Below, piece after piece: positions 32,370 to 41,795 of a DNA stretch of 44,309 nucleotides. Source of the DNA: Candidatus Paceibacter sp. (lineage in GTDB: Bacteria; Patescibacteriota; Minisyncoccia; Phycocordibacterales; GCA-2747955); contig JABACC010000005.1 of the NCBI GenBank assembly GCA_014237915.1, forward strand, positions 1-44,309. The letters run 5' to 3'. Both the position numbers and the translations under genes were made by a program. The notes under the pieces were generated by a model. The model was not told where the DNA came from and did not search any database. It worked only from the letters and a program-made list of their open reading frames with translations. How positions within the stretch are numbered: the first letter of the stretch is position 1; each line of letters begins with the position of its first letter.

Positions 32370-33248
32370 TTATTTATTCTGTTTTTTACTTTTAAAAATT
32401 CCATCTGGTCTAAAAATTAAAAATAAAATTAAAACAATAAAAGTAAGAGCTTCTTTCCACTGACCTGAAATAAAAAATACTCCAAAATTTTCCACAAAAC
32501 CTATAATGACAGCTCCTACCAAAGATCCTAAAAAATTTCCAGGGCCGCCAATAATAAAAGCTGCCACACTATTTAACAAAAAAGTGAAACCTGAAGTTGG
32601 CTCAATTCCCACATCCATAAAAGATAGGATTCCAGCAAAAGCAACAACGGCGCCTGCAATAAAAAAAATAATAGCTCTTATTCTTTTTGTATTTATTCCC
32701 ACAATTTCTGACATAAAAGGATCATCTGCTAAAGCTTTGGCTTTTTTCCCAATTGATGTGAACTTATAAAATAAAAATATTAAAAAAAATACAAAAATAG
32801 ATGAAAAAATTAAAATAACCTGAATTGGTGTTATAACAGCTCCTAAAATTTTAAAATTACTCTCAAAGTTTAAATAAATTGTCTGGAATTGACTAGTAAA
32901 AAAAATAGCAACTAAAGCTTGGGTGATGGTCATAATTCCTAAAGAAACAACGAGCATTACAACATTGGAAGATTTTCTCTCTTCGAATTTTTGATAAAAA
33001 ATTTTTTGAATTAAAAAATAAAAAAAACCTCCAAAAAAAATTCCGCCAGCTGTTATAACAACAAGTGAAAAATCTGGAAAAAGATTGTAAAAATAAAAAA
33101 CAAAATAAGCACCCAAAACAGCAATTGTTCCGTAAGCTAAATCAAAAAATTTCGAGACAGAGTAAACCATATTAAAACCAACAGCAATCATTGCATACAA
33201 GGCTGCGGCAATTAAAGAATTTACTATAAGCTGTATAAAAATATCCAT
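32370..33248 (-). CDS. livH: amino-acid ABC importer permease LivH-like
   Basis: 292 residues, about eight membrane segments. ALYAMIAVGFNMVYSVSKFFDLAYG near the N-terminus and KALADDPFMSEIVGINTKRIRAIIF (EAA-like loop) fit LivH; GGPGNFLGSLVGAVIIGFVE near the end is typical. TGTTATACT ends 6 nt before the ATG. livK1 follows on the same strand after about 100 nt. Confidence 0.93.
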   Translation of the reverse strand: MDIFIQLIVNSLIAAALYAMIAVGFNMVYSVSKFFDLAYGTIAVLGAYFVFYFYNLFPDFSLVVITAGGIFFGGFFYFLIQKIFYQKFEERKSSNVVMLVVSLGIMTITQALVAIFFTSQFQTIYLNFESNFKILGAVITPIQVILIFSSIFVFFLIFLFYKFTSIGKKAKALADDPFMSEIVGINTKRIRAIIFFIAGAVVAFAGILSFMDVGIEPTSGFTFLLNSVAAFIIGGPGNFLGSLVGAVIIGFVENFGVFFISGQWKEALTFIVLILFLIFRPDGIFKSKKQNK

Positions 33249-33254
33249 AAAAAA

Positions 33255-33263
33255 AGTATAACA
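33255..33263 (-). promoter_or_regulatory. extended -10 of livH, leaderless spacing
   Basis: TGTTATACT; hexamer ends 6 nt before the livH ATG. Confidence 0.7.
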
Positions 33264-33268
33264 GAAAA

Positions 33269-34867
33269 TTATTTAATTTTTTTAATAAATTCAAAAAAAA
33301 GTGGGTGTGGATTTAAAGGTCTTGATTTAAACTCAGGATGAAATTGTACAGCTATCATAAAAGGGTGATTTTTATTTTCCACAATCTCAACCAGCCCACT
33401 TTCTGGATTTTTTCCAGAAACTACAAAATCAGTTCCAGAAAAATTTTCTAAAAAATTATTATTAAATTCGTATCGATGCCTGTGTCTTTCTTCTGTTTTT
33501 TCTTTTTTATAAATTTTAAAAGCTTTTGTGTTTTTAGAAATTTCACATAAAAATTTTCCAAGCCTCATTGTTGCTCCTTTTTTTCTAATATTTTTCTGTT
33601 CTGGAATAAAGTGAATAATTTTATTTTTTGATTTTTCATTAAATTCTTCACTTGTAGCGTCTTTTATTTTTAAAACATTTCTAGCAAATTCTATGGCCAT
33701 AATGTGTGAGCCCAAACAAATTCCTAAATATGGTATTTTATTTTTTCTACAATATTCTGCAATTTTTATTTTCCCTTCTATTCCCCTTTTTCCAAAACCT
33801 CCCGGAACAACAATTCCTGAAACTTTTTTTAATTTTTTAATTTCATCAACATCTTTTTTTTCAATTTTTTCTGTATCTATGGAAATTATTTTAACTTTTT
33901 TACTTTGAGAAAATCCTGCAGACTTTAGAGCTTCTACAACAGAAATATACGAATCGTCTAATTTATTATATTTTTTAGCTATGCCTACAAAAACCTCTTT
34001 TTCTGATTTATAAATTTTATCTACAAATTTTTTCCAGTTATTCATATTGAAATTTTTAATCTTTAAATTTAATTTTTTGTTTAAGACATCGCCAACTCCA
34101 TAATTTAAAAATTTTAAAGGAACTTCGTAAATAGACTCTGCTGTTTCTGATGGAATGACAGCTTCTTTTTCCACATCGCAAAAAAAAGATATTTTTTCCA
34201 AAAGATCATCAGTAATTTTCATGTCTGATCTACAAAAAATCATATCAGCCAAAATTCCTCTTTTTCTTAATTCTGAAATTGAAAGTTGGGTTGGTTTTGT
34301 TTTTAATTCTTTAGAGCTTTCTAAATAAGGGAGGAGTGTCAGGTGTGCACACAAACAATTTTTTCCATATTCATTTTTAAGTTGCCTTAAAGATTCTAAA
34401 AAAGGTTCTCCTTCAAGATCTCCAACTGTTCCTCCAAGCTCCACAATTAAAATTTCAGATTTTGTTTGCAATGCTGCTTTTTTAATTTTTTCTTTTATTT
34501 TATTTGTGATATGAGGAACAACTTGAATGGTTTTTCCTAAATATTTTCCTTCTCTTTCTTCTTCTAAAACTTCTTTGTAGATTTTTCCAGAGCTGATAGA
34601 GCTTTCACCAATGAGCGGAGTATTTATAAATCTTTCGTAGTGACCCAAATCAAGATCTGTTTCTGATCCATCATCTAAAACAAAAACTTCCCCATGTTGG
34701 CTTGGGCTCATTGTTCCAGGATCGACGTTTAAATACGGGTCTAATTTCATTATGGAAACTTTTTTCTTTCCAGATTTTAAAATAGCTGCCAAAGAAGAAG
34801 CCACGATTCCCTTTCCTAAAGAAGAGCAAACCCCTCCTGTTACAAAAATAAATTTAGTATTTTTCAT
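33269..34867 (-). CDS. pyrG: CTP synthase
   Basis: 532 residues. Synthetase domain: FVTGGVCSSLGKGIVASSLA, KLDPYLNVDPGTMSP, GEVFVLDDGSETDLDLGHYER, VPHITNKIKEKI. Glutaminase domain: GIVVPGGFGKRG, PYLGICLGSHIM (catalytic Cys), and HPEFKSRPLNPHP at the end. Makes CTP from UTP and glutamine. It lies between the liv genes and livK2, probably by chance. Extended -10 TGCTAAAAT ends 7 nt before the ATG. Confidence 0.98.
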   Translation of the reverse strand: MKNTKFIFVTGGVCSSLGKGIVASSLAAILKSGKKKVSIMKLDPYLNVDPGTMSPSQHGEVFVLDDGSETDLDLGHYERFINTPLIGESSISSGKIYKEVLEEEREGKYLGKTIQVVPHITNKIKEKIKKAALQTKSEILIVELGGTVGDLEGEPFLESLRQLKNEYGKNCLCAHLTLLPYLESSKELKTKPTQLSISELRKRGILADMIFCRSDMKITDDLLEKISFFCDVEKEAVIPSETAESIYEVPLKFLNYGVGDVLNKKLNLKIKNFNMNNWKKFVDKIYKSEKEVFVGIAKKYNKLDDSYISVVEALKSAGFSQSKKVKIISIDTEKIEKKDVDEIKKLKKVSGIVVPGGFGKRGIEGKIKIAEYCRKNKIPYLGICLGSHIMAIEFARNVLKIKDATSEEFNEKSKNKIIHFIPEQKNIRKKGATMRLGKFLCEISKNTKAFKIYKKEKTEERHRHRYEFNNNFLENFSGTDFVVSGKNPESGLVEIVENKNHPFMIAVQFHPEFKSRPLNPHPLFFEFIKKIK

Positions 34868-34874
34868 ACAATAA

Positions 34875-34883
34875 ATTTTAGCA
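34875..34883 (-). promoter_or_regulatory. extended -10 of pyrG, leaderless spacing
   Basis: TGCTAAAAT; hexamer ends 7 nt before the pyrG ATG. Confidence 0.65.
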
Positions 34884-34932
34884 TAAAAATAAATTTTGTT
34901 TTTTAAAATTTAAAAATTATAATTAAATCGTT

Positions 34933-35454
34933 ATGAATAATACAAAAGAAAAAATTTTAAAAAATTGGAAAAATATTTTAATTTTTATACTAGTTATTTT
35001 TATTATCTTTTTAATACTTGGTAAAAAAAATGAGGTTTATAAAAATGAAATGGTAAAAGATGGTGTTGAAATTTCAGAAAAAATTTTAGTTGAAAATTTA
35101 TTTGAAGGTAATAAAACAATTTTAGGAGAAGAAATTTCTTACCCAACAAAAAGTTCTGCAAAAATTTCATCAGCCATTATAACTTTATCACCTGAAACAG
35201 AAACTGGCTGGCACTTACACCAGTCTCCTCTTTTTGGTTATATTATGGAAGGCGAACTTGTGGTCGATTACGGAAAGGAAGGTCAAAAAATTTACAAAGA
35301 AGGAGATGCTTTTTTAGAAGCTTTAGATTTTCCTCATAACGGAAAAAATTTAAGCAGTGAGCCTGTCAAAATTTTCACGCTTTATGCTGGATCTGAAAAT
35401 TCTCAAAATGTTATAAAACTTGAAAATCAAGAAGAAATTTCTAACTCGAAATAA
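34933..35454 (+). CDS. membrane-anchored cupin protein
   Basis: 173 residues: one membrane segment (about 14-32), then a cupin barrel with ETGWHLHQSPLFGYIMEGE (first cupin motif, two His and a Glu) and GDAFLEALDFPHNG (second motif). A single-domain cupin of unknown substrate, probably metal-binding outside the membrane. TATAAT ends 9 nt before the ATG. Divergent from pyrG. Confidence 0.85.
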   Translation: MNNTKEKILKNWKNILIFILVIFIIFLILGKKNEVYKNEMVKDGVEISEKILVENLFEGNKTILGEEISYPTKSSAKISSAIITLSPETETGWHLHQSPLFGYIMEGELVVDYGKEGQKIYKEGDAFLEALDFPHNGKNLSSEPVKIFTLYAGSENSQNVIKLENQEEISNSK

Positions 35455-35511
35455 TTTTTAAATTTTTGAAAATTAAAACTTAAAAAATTTTGAAATATTT
35501 TTAAAAAAAAT

Positions 35512-35552
35512 TTTAAAAAAGTGCGGGCCCTTCGGGCCCGCACTTTTTTAAA
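35512..35552. terminator. GNA-loop palindrome (TTC), convergent
   Basis: Perfect 19-bp arms (35512-35530, 35534-35552), loop TTC, core GTGCGGGCCC, between the converging cupin and livK2 genes. Confidence 0.9.
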
Positions 35553-35573
35553 TTAAAATATAAAAAAATTAAA

Positions 35574-36692
35574 TTACTGAACTAATTTATATTTTTTATC
35601 TTCTATTTTAAATAAAGAAAAATCTCTCTCCGCATCTCCGTCTTCGTTTATACTTATTTTTCCAGAAACTCCATCAAAATTTTCAAGAGAATAAAAATAA
35701 TCTGAAATACATTCATTGTCTAAGCCACATTTTTTAAAAGATAAATCTACTAAATTTGCTAAATCATATGCTGCTGCTCCATAATAAATTTGCTGTATTT
35801 GTTTTTCATATTTTTTAAAAAACAAATTTTTAAATTCAGAAAATTTTTGGCCTTCAGCGTCATGATGATAACTAATAAAATTAACACCTTGGTTAACATC
35901 TTTTTCTATAATCTGAGAGGACATAAAAACTTCATTGCCAATTATTGGAATATTTTCATCGATAGTTCTGATTTCATTAACCAGAGGATTTGCGGTTGTT
36001 GGTGAAATTGAAAATATAATTATTGCATCGGGTTTTTTAAGTGTTGCAGACAAGGCTTGGGTTTTTAAATCTGTTTGCCCATATCCAAAAGATTCCACTG
36101 AGAGTATTTTATGATTTTCATCTTCAAAAGATTTTACTAAATCATTTTTTGCTCCTTTGGGGTATTCAATATTTTCAAACATTACAACAATATTTTTAAA
36201 CCCTTTTTCTTTTAAAACTTCGGCCGTTTTTACCGAGCTTATACTCGTAGGAGAAGAAATTCTAGCAAAATGTTCTCCAACTCCAGAAAGTTTAGAAGAT
36301 GCAGAGATTGGGGTAAAAATTAAAATTCCATTATCTTTTGCTATTTTTTCAAGAGTGAGAGTTGAATTACTACAAACTCCTGAAATTAAAAGATCTATTT
36401 TGTCTGTAAAAATTAATTTATTCCCAGCAGATAAAGCTGTTTTTGTATCACATTTTCCATCTTCTACTATAATTTCATAATTATCATTCTCAGAATAATA
36501 TAAATCAAAAGATTCTAATATTGGTTCTCCTAGATAAGCTAACGGTCCTGAGAGAGGTGAAATAAGTCCGATTTTTATAGTTTCATTTTCTAGGTTTAAG
36601 TTTCCTGAATCTTTTTTATTCATAGATGAAATTCCCCAAATTATTAAAATAATTATGATAATTCCAGCTAAAATTTTTAAGTTTTTGTTCAT
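35574..36692 (-). CDS. livK: amino-acid binding protein LivK-like (copy 2)
   Basis: 372 residues. Same N-terminal anchor as copy 1, then NETIKIGLISPLSGPLAYLGEPI (classic Leu/Ile/Val-binding-protein start), KLIFTDKIDLLISGVCSN, FTPISASSKLSG and FKNIVVMFENIEYPKGAKND. The binding domains differ much from copy 1, suggesting different ligands sharing one permease. Stands apart from livH by pyrG and the cupin gene. TATAAT lies about 30 nt upstream. Confidence 0.9.
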   Translation of the reverse strand: MNKNLKILAGIIIIILIIWGISSMNKKDSGNLNLENETIKIGLISPLSGPLAYLGEPILESFDLYYSENDNYEIIVEDGKCDTKTALSAGNKLIFTDKIDLLISGVCSNSTLTLEKIAKDNGILIFTPISASSKLSGVGEHFARISSPTSISSVKTAEVLKEKGFKNIVVMFENIEYPKGAKNDLVKSFEDENHKILSVESFGYGQTDLKTQALSATLKKPDAIIIFSISPTTANPLVNEIRTIDENIPIIGNEVFMSSQIIEKDVNQGVNFISYHHDAEGQKFSEFKNLFFKKYEKQIQQIYYGAAAYDLANLVDLSFKKCGLDNECISDYFYSLENFDGVSGKISINEDGDAERDFSLFKIEDKKYKLVQ

Positions 36693-36720
36693 ATTTTAAA
36701 TATTTAAGTTTTTAATAAAA
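36574..36720 (-). repeat. duplicated promoter/anchor segment, copy B
   Basis: Counterpart of 32152-32298; only a few differences across about 145 bp (for example GAATTTAAATTT against AGGTTTAAGTTT). Confidence 0.85.
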
Positions 36721-36760
36721 TAATTATAGCAAAAAAATAAAATTCAGCTAAGTTAAAAAT

Positions 36761-36795
36761 TAAAAAGTGCGGGCCCAAAGGACCCGCACTTTTTA
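36761..36795 (-). terminator. palindrome downstream of 16S rRNA
   Basis: 15-bp arms (36761-36775, 36779-36793 plus A/T tails) with one C/A mismatch, loop AAA, core GTGCGGG. It is a likely end of the 16S transcript. The 36693-36988 gap otherwise holds about 200 nt of AT-rich sequence with one short hairpin (AAGACT / AGTCTT) and no convincing gene. Confidence 0.7.
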
Positions 36796-36988
36796 AATCT
36801 GAAATTAAAATATTATAAATATATACAAAGGTAAGTTTTTGGAATTTTTGAAAAAAATCTTTTTTATGTTCTTTCCAACCCAGAAGTATTGCATATCTTT
36901 CTATTAGCAAGTTATCTTTTAAGACTTTATAACCATAGTCTTGTGTCAAAACACAGTCAACATTTCATACCAAAATCCTTTGGTGTAT

Positions 36989-38549
<1,561 letters not shown>

Positions 38550-38692
38550 AATTGAAGAGAACATAAAAAAAACTTTTTACATTCTTACTTTTTTTATATA
38601 AATAAAATTCTAAAATTTTATTTTTCTGCATATATAATATTTAATTTTCAAATAGCGACAATTACAAAAATACAAATGTAAATGTAGGGGGC

Positions 38693-38721
38693 ATTTTATA
38701 CTTTTTGAAATTCAAAGTCAA
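38693..38721 (-). promoter_or_regulatory. 16S rRNA promoter
   Basis: TTGACT (38716-38721), 17-nt spacer, TAAAAT (38693-38698), then GCCCCC, a GC-rich discriminator like those of stringently controlled rRNA promoters. The transcript would start near 38686 with a leader of about 137 nt. The rest of 38550-38800 shows no gene. Confidence 0.7.
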
Positions 38722-38764
38722 ATTTTTTATAATTAATAAGATGTTAGTTACTTTTTAATTTAAA

Positions 38765-38788
38765 AAGAGTGAAAATGTTTTCACTCTT
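38765..38788. terminator. 11-bp palindrome
   Basis: Perfect arms AAGAGTGAAAA / TTTTCACTCTT (38765-38775, 38778-38788) around TG, downstream of the secreted-protein gene and upstream of 16S. Confidence 0.65.
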
Positions 38789-38800
38789 CTTTTCTGTTTT

Positions 38801-39162
38801 TTATTTTTTTGTGCAAAATCTTGATTGTGGATTTTTTTTACAAAATCCATCTCTGATATTTTCACCTACCTCTCTAGCCCTTGAAAAAACTCCTCCGGAG
38901 GCCGCGCCTAAACATCCTGCCCAACTTCCTTGTTTTTCTCGGCAAGATTTTGCAGAGTTTTGAACATCCTTAAATTTCTGACCTGTTTTTTGGCAATGTC
39001 AGAAATTAATTTTTTTCTTTTTTCCCTGCACTGCCCAACCGTGATTTTGTTTTCACAAAAAACACCTTGCCAATAAATTCCGTTTTCAGAATTTTCCTCA
39101 TCAGCAAAAACATTTGCTGGAAAAATAAATAAGAACAAACTTGCTAAAATAATCTTTTTCAT
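38801..39162 (-). pseudogene. secreted Cys-rich protein, frameshifted at an A6 tract
   Basis: Start at 39162 (MKKIILASLFLFIFPANVFA is a clear signal peptide). The frame continues GIYWQGVFCENKITVGQCREKRKK, then ends at TAG 38908-38910. Adding one base at the A6 run (T run 38986-38991) gives a frame that reads on to TAA 38801-38803: KFKDVQNSAKSCREKQGSW ... GFCKKNPQSRFCTKK. That frame has AT-rich third positions like real genes, whereas the existing end has far more G/C there. So a frameshift (real or a sequencing error) is likely. No family recognised. Confidence 0.6.
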
Positions 39163-39210
39163 ATCTCTTCCTTTCTCTAAAAAATTTCTAGCACCAGAAA
39201 AATTATAATA

Positions 39211-39248
39211 AAAAAACAAAAAACTGCCAAGGCAGTTTTTTGTTTTTT
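39211..39248 (-). terminator. 18-bp terminator after rplL
   Basis: Perfect 18-bp arms (39211-39228, 39231-39248) around AA, core AAACTGCC with A/T tails, 30 nt past the rplL stop. Confidence 0.85.
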
Positions 39249-39277
39249 TAATTTTTTAAAATTAAATTTTTTTGAAA

Positions 39278-39826
39278 TTATTTAAGTTCAACTTTTCCTC
39301 CAGCTTCTTCAACAAGTTTTTTAATTTCTTCTCCTTCATCTTTAGATGCTCCTTTTTTTAGAGCAGATGGTGCAGCGTCAACAAGATCTTTGGCTTCTTT
39401 TAATCCTAAACCAAGAGCTTGTTTAACAGCTTTGATTACTCCAACTTTTGACGCTCCAACATCTGTTAGCTCAACATCGAATTCTGATTTTTCTTCAGCT
39501 CCTCCGGCATCTGCTCCGCCTCCACCTGCAACTGCAACAGCTGCTGCTGATACTCCGAATTTTTCTTCAAAAACTTTTACAAGTTCGTTAAGTTCTAAAA
39601 CAGGCATTTTTTCAATTTCCTCAACAATTTTTTTGAATTTTTCTGGAACTTCTACTTCTTTTGTTTCTTCTGCTTTTTCTTCAACTGGAGCAGTTTCAGG
39701 CTCTTCTTTTTTTTCTTCAGTTTCAGCTGGAGCTTCTTCAACTTTTTGCTCTTCAGCTGGCGCTTCAGTATTTTCTGTAGTTTCTTCTACATTTTCTTCA
39801 TTTTTTTGTACTTCTTCGTCTGACAT
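39278..39826 (-). CDS. rplL: ribosomal protein bL12 with acidic extension
   Basis: 182 residues against about 120-125 in most bacteria. Residues 1 to about 60 are an added low-complexity Glu/Ala/Pro/Thr stretch (for example [20 protein letters not shown]). The rest is standard: [23 protein letters not shown] (dimer domain), an Ala/Gly hinge, and [20 protein letters not shown] ... [12 protein letters not shown] (factor-binding domain). Follows rplJ by 26 nt. Confidence 0.95.
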   Translation of the reverse strand: MSDEEVQKNEENVEETTENTEAPAEEQKVEEAPAETEEKKEEPETAPVEEKAEETKEVEVPEKFKKIVEEIEKMPVLELNELVKVFEEKFGVSAAAVAVAGGGGADAGGAEEKSEFDVELTDVGASKVGVIKAVKQALGLGLKEAKDLVDAAPSALKKGASKDEGEEIKKLVEEAGGKVELK

Positions 39827-39852
39827 ATTTTTTAATTAATTTATTAATAATT

Positions 39853-40338
39853 TTAAGATTTCTTTTCTGCTATTTGACCTAAAACAACTGCGGTCCTTTG
39901 AATTGGTGAGTTTATAATGTTTACAAACATTCCACGAAGTTCTTTCATTCCTGGAATAGATGCGATTTCACTCATTTGCTCTTTTGACTTAAAGTCTCCA
40001 TCAAAAATTCCTCCTAAAATTTTAATTTTTTCATTATAATTTTTAGAAAAATTTTTTACTAATCTTGCGGGAGCTGTTAAATCTTCTCCGTAAGCTAGGG
40101 CTACTTCTCCATCAAGTTGAGGCATTTCTCCTTTTCTATCAAATTTTTCGGCAGCTTTTTTTATGATCGTTTTTTTAACAACAGAATAATTCACTCCTTC
40201 TTCTTTCATTTCGGCTCGCATTTTTTTTGCTTCTTCTCCGGAAATTCCAGAAAAGCCAACAAAAACAGCGGAAGGTGATTTAAGTATCTCTGAAGTTTTT
40301 TTCATTACTTCTTCTTTTTTTTCTCTCGTTATTGCCAT
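39853..40338 (-). CDS. rplJ: ribosomal protein uL10
   Basis: 161 residues. AITREKKEEVMKKTSEIL, FVGFSGISGEEAKKMRAEM, YSVVKKTIIKKAAE and ILGGIFDG, GMKELRGMFVNIINSPIQRTAVVL fit L10, whose C-terminal helix carries bL12 dimers. Slightly short (usual 165-175). First gene of the rplJL operon, with a long leader (about 175 nt) holding a 60-bp palindrome. Confidence 0.95.
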   Translation of the reverse strand: MAITREKKEEVMKKTSEILKSPSAVFVGFSGISGEEAKKMRAEMKEEGVNYSVVKKTIIKKAAEKFDRKGEMPQLDGEVALAYGEDLTAPARLVKNFSKNYNEKIKILGGIFDGDFKSKEQMSEIASIPGMKELRGMFVNIINSPIQRTAVVLGQIAEKKS

Positions 40339-40430
40339 AATATATTTTTAATTTTGTTTTTAAAAATAAAAACTTTTTGTTAACCAAAAAGCCAGAAATT
40401 TTGTATATAGTCGCCTAAGTCGGGTTTAAG

Positions 40431-40490
40431 AAAATTTTTTGCGGATTTTTTAGGAAAAATATTTTTCCTAAAAAATCCGCAAAAAATTTT
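40431..40490. repeat. 60-bp perfect palindrome in the rplJL leader
   Basis: 40431-40460 is the exact reverse complement of 40461-40490, with no spacer. Core GCGGATTTTTTAGGAAAAAT. It lies within the presumed leader RNA of rplJL, between its promoter and the start codon, and includes T6/A6 blocks. Confidence 0.95.
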
Positions 40491-40521
40491 CAACCAACTT
40501 TCTCTGGTTTTTGTAAGTGTT

Positions 40522-40549
40522 ATTTTATATAAAAAAAATAAAAATACAA
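40522..40549 (-). promoter_or_regulatory. rplJL promoter and leader
   Basis: TTGTAT (40544-40549), 16-nt spacer, TAAAAT (40522-40527); transcript from about 40515. Leader segments flanking the palindrome (AACCAGAGAAAG and TTTCTGGC, also AACC / GGTT) can pair over distance, as in L10-autoregulated leaders. It fills most of the 40339-40671 gap. Confidence 0.55.
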
Positions 40550-40595
40550 GTTTTTGCAAATAATAAATATTTGTAAAAATAAAAAATTTTAAAAC

Positions 40596-40632
40596 AAAAA
40601 ATGCGGGCCTCCTTCGGAGGCCCGCATTTTTT
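40596..40632 (-). terminator. GNA-loop palindrome (TTC) after the second pilin gene
   Basis: Perfect 17-bp arms (40596-40612, 40616-40632), loop TTC, core ATGCGGGCCTCC, about 40 nt past the pilin-like gene. Confidence 0.88.
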
Positions 40633-40671
40633 TCAATTTTTCTAAAATCTCAATCTAGAAATTCCAAAAAA

Positions 40672-41076
40672 CTATAAACAAGAATTTGAATTTTCGTTAG
40701 GCTCTTGAAAAACTTCTCCCACTCTTCCTTTATTGTCTATACAATAAAAATTTCCATTTTTAATTTCTGCATAAAAAAGCCAAAAATCTTTTCCATCAAA
40801 ACATTTCCCTGCGGTATTTCTAACATTTAAAATTCTTTGAATGTTTCCATCTTCACAAATTTCATCATTGTTTTTAAAAATAAGATCTCGTGTAGCAATA
40901 GACTGCGCATTTTTTAAAGATTGTTCTATAGCTGAGTCTGAGGTTCTTTCCGCTGTTTTTTTAACTTCTAAAACAAGATATGTGATTCCAAAAATAATAA
41001 AAATTAAAGCCACAATGACTAAAATTTCTGAAATTACTAAACCTTTGTTTTTTTTAATAAATTTTGAATTTTCCAT
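40672..41076 (-). CDS. divergent type IV pilin-like protein
   Basis: 134 residues. KNKGLVISEILVIVALIFIIFGIT near the N-terminus has a Gly before a hydrophobic helix with Glu at the fifth position of the mature chain, as in prepilins, though the usual GFTLIE is changed to GLVISE. The C-terminus has FYCIDNKGRVGEV, similar to the neighbour's YYCVDSTGFSGE, so both share a fold. A minor pilin is likely. Confidence 0.75.
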   Translation of the reverse strand: MENSKFIKKNKGLVISEILVIVALIFIIFGITYLVLEVKKTAERTSDSAIEQSLKNAQSIATRDLIFKNNDEICEDGNIQRILNVRNTAGKCFDGKDFWLFYAEIKNGNFYCIDNKGRVGEVFQEPNENSNSCL

Positions 41077-41170
41077 ATTTTAAATATAACAGAAAAATGA
41101 AAAAATTTCTTATACTTTTCCACTTTTAAAAAAATTGTTTATAAAAATATTTGCAAAATTTAATTTAAAA

Positions 41171-41200
41171 AAACAAAAAACCCTTACGGGTTTTTTGTTT
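41171..41200 (-). terminator. terminator after the major pilin
   Basis: Perfect 13-bp arms (41171-41183, 41188-41200) around TTAC, core CAAAAAACCC, 18 nt past the pilin stop. Confidence 0.85.
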
Positions 41201-41218
41201 AAAAGCTATATCTTAATA

Positions 41219-41668
41219 TTATAGTAAATCACAACTTATGTCGCCAGCATTTGCTGTCACAGTAGTTACATCACGCTCTCCAGAAAAACCAGTAGAGTCA
41301 ACACAATAGTAAATTGTATTACCTGTAGTTTCTGAATCAACATTTAATTTTCCATAAGCTACCCATGTGTCTGCGGTATCGTTACAAACCAAACCATTTT
41401 CTTCAGTAGTTTCAAGAGTAAAACCAAGTCCAACTGGATCAGTACTAGTACAAACTCCATCAAAAGAGAAAGGGTCAGTGCTAGAATAAAAGATAGTGGC
41501 CGCAACAGGTAATTTAGCTAAATTTGCTTGTGTTTTTGAATCTTTAGCATTGTCTATTGTATCTCCAGGGTTAACCGCTGTGATAACAATTCCAGCTAGT
41601 ACCGCAATAACTGCGATAACAATTAAAAGTTCTATCAATGTAAAACCTTTTTGAATATTTTTAATCAT
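41219..41668 (-). CDS. type IV pilin
   Basis: 149 residues. Leader MIKNIQKG then FTLIELLIVIAVIAVLAGIVI, a textbook prepilin cleavage site and helix. The globular part has Cys pairs (VCTSTDP, LVCND, YYCVDSTG, ISCDL). Likely a main pilin subunit, exported and processed by a PilD peptidase encoded elsewhere. Supports adhesion or DNA uptake with DprA. Confidence 0.92.
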   Translation of the reverse strand: MIKNIQKGFTLIELLIVIAVIAVLAGIVITAVNPGDTIDNAKDSKTQANLAKLPVAATIFYSSTDPFSFDGVCTSTDPVGLGFTLETTEENGLVCNDTADTWVAYGKLNVDSETTGNTIYYCVDSTGFSGERDVTTVTANAGDISCDLL

Positions 41669-41795
41669 AAAATATTTTTAATTAATTTTTAATAACAATA
41701 TATATTATTATTACTTCTAAAATTTAGAAATAAAATATAAAGCCCTTACGGGGCCTTGTCAAATTATATAATAAATCTGTGGAAAAAAACAATGT

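Noticed and set aside
36704..36949. 81-codon frame on the minus strand after 16S
   Set aside because: It runs through the 16S 3' flank and the palindrome at 36761, with no recognisable family and no promoter of its own; read as spacer.
39390..39839. 149-codon Ser/Thr-rich frame on the plus strand
   Set aside because: Exact antisense shadow of rplL, its composition being the complement of Glu/Ala codons.
41740..41757. Short hairpin GCCC TTAC GGGGC upstream of the pilin
   Set aside because: Only 4-5 bp and no U-tract; too weak to call.
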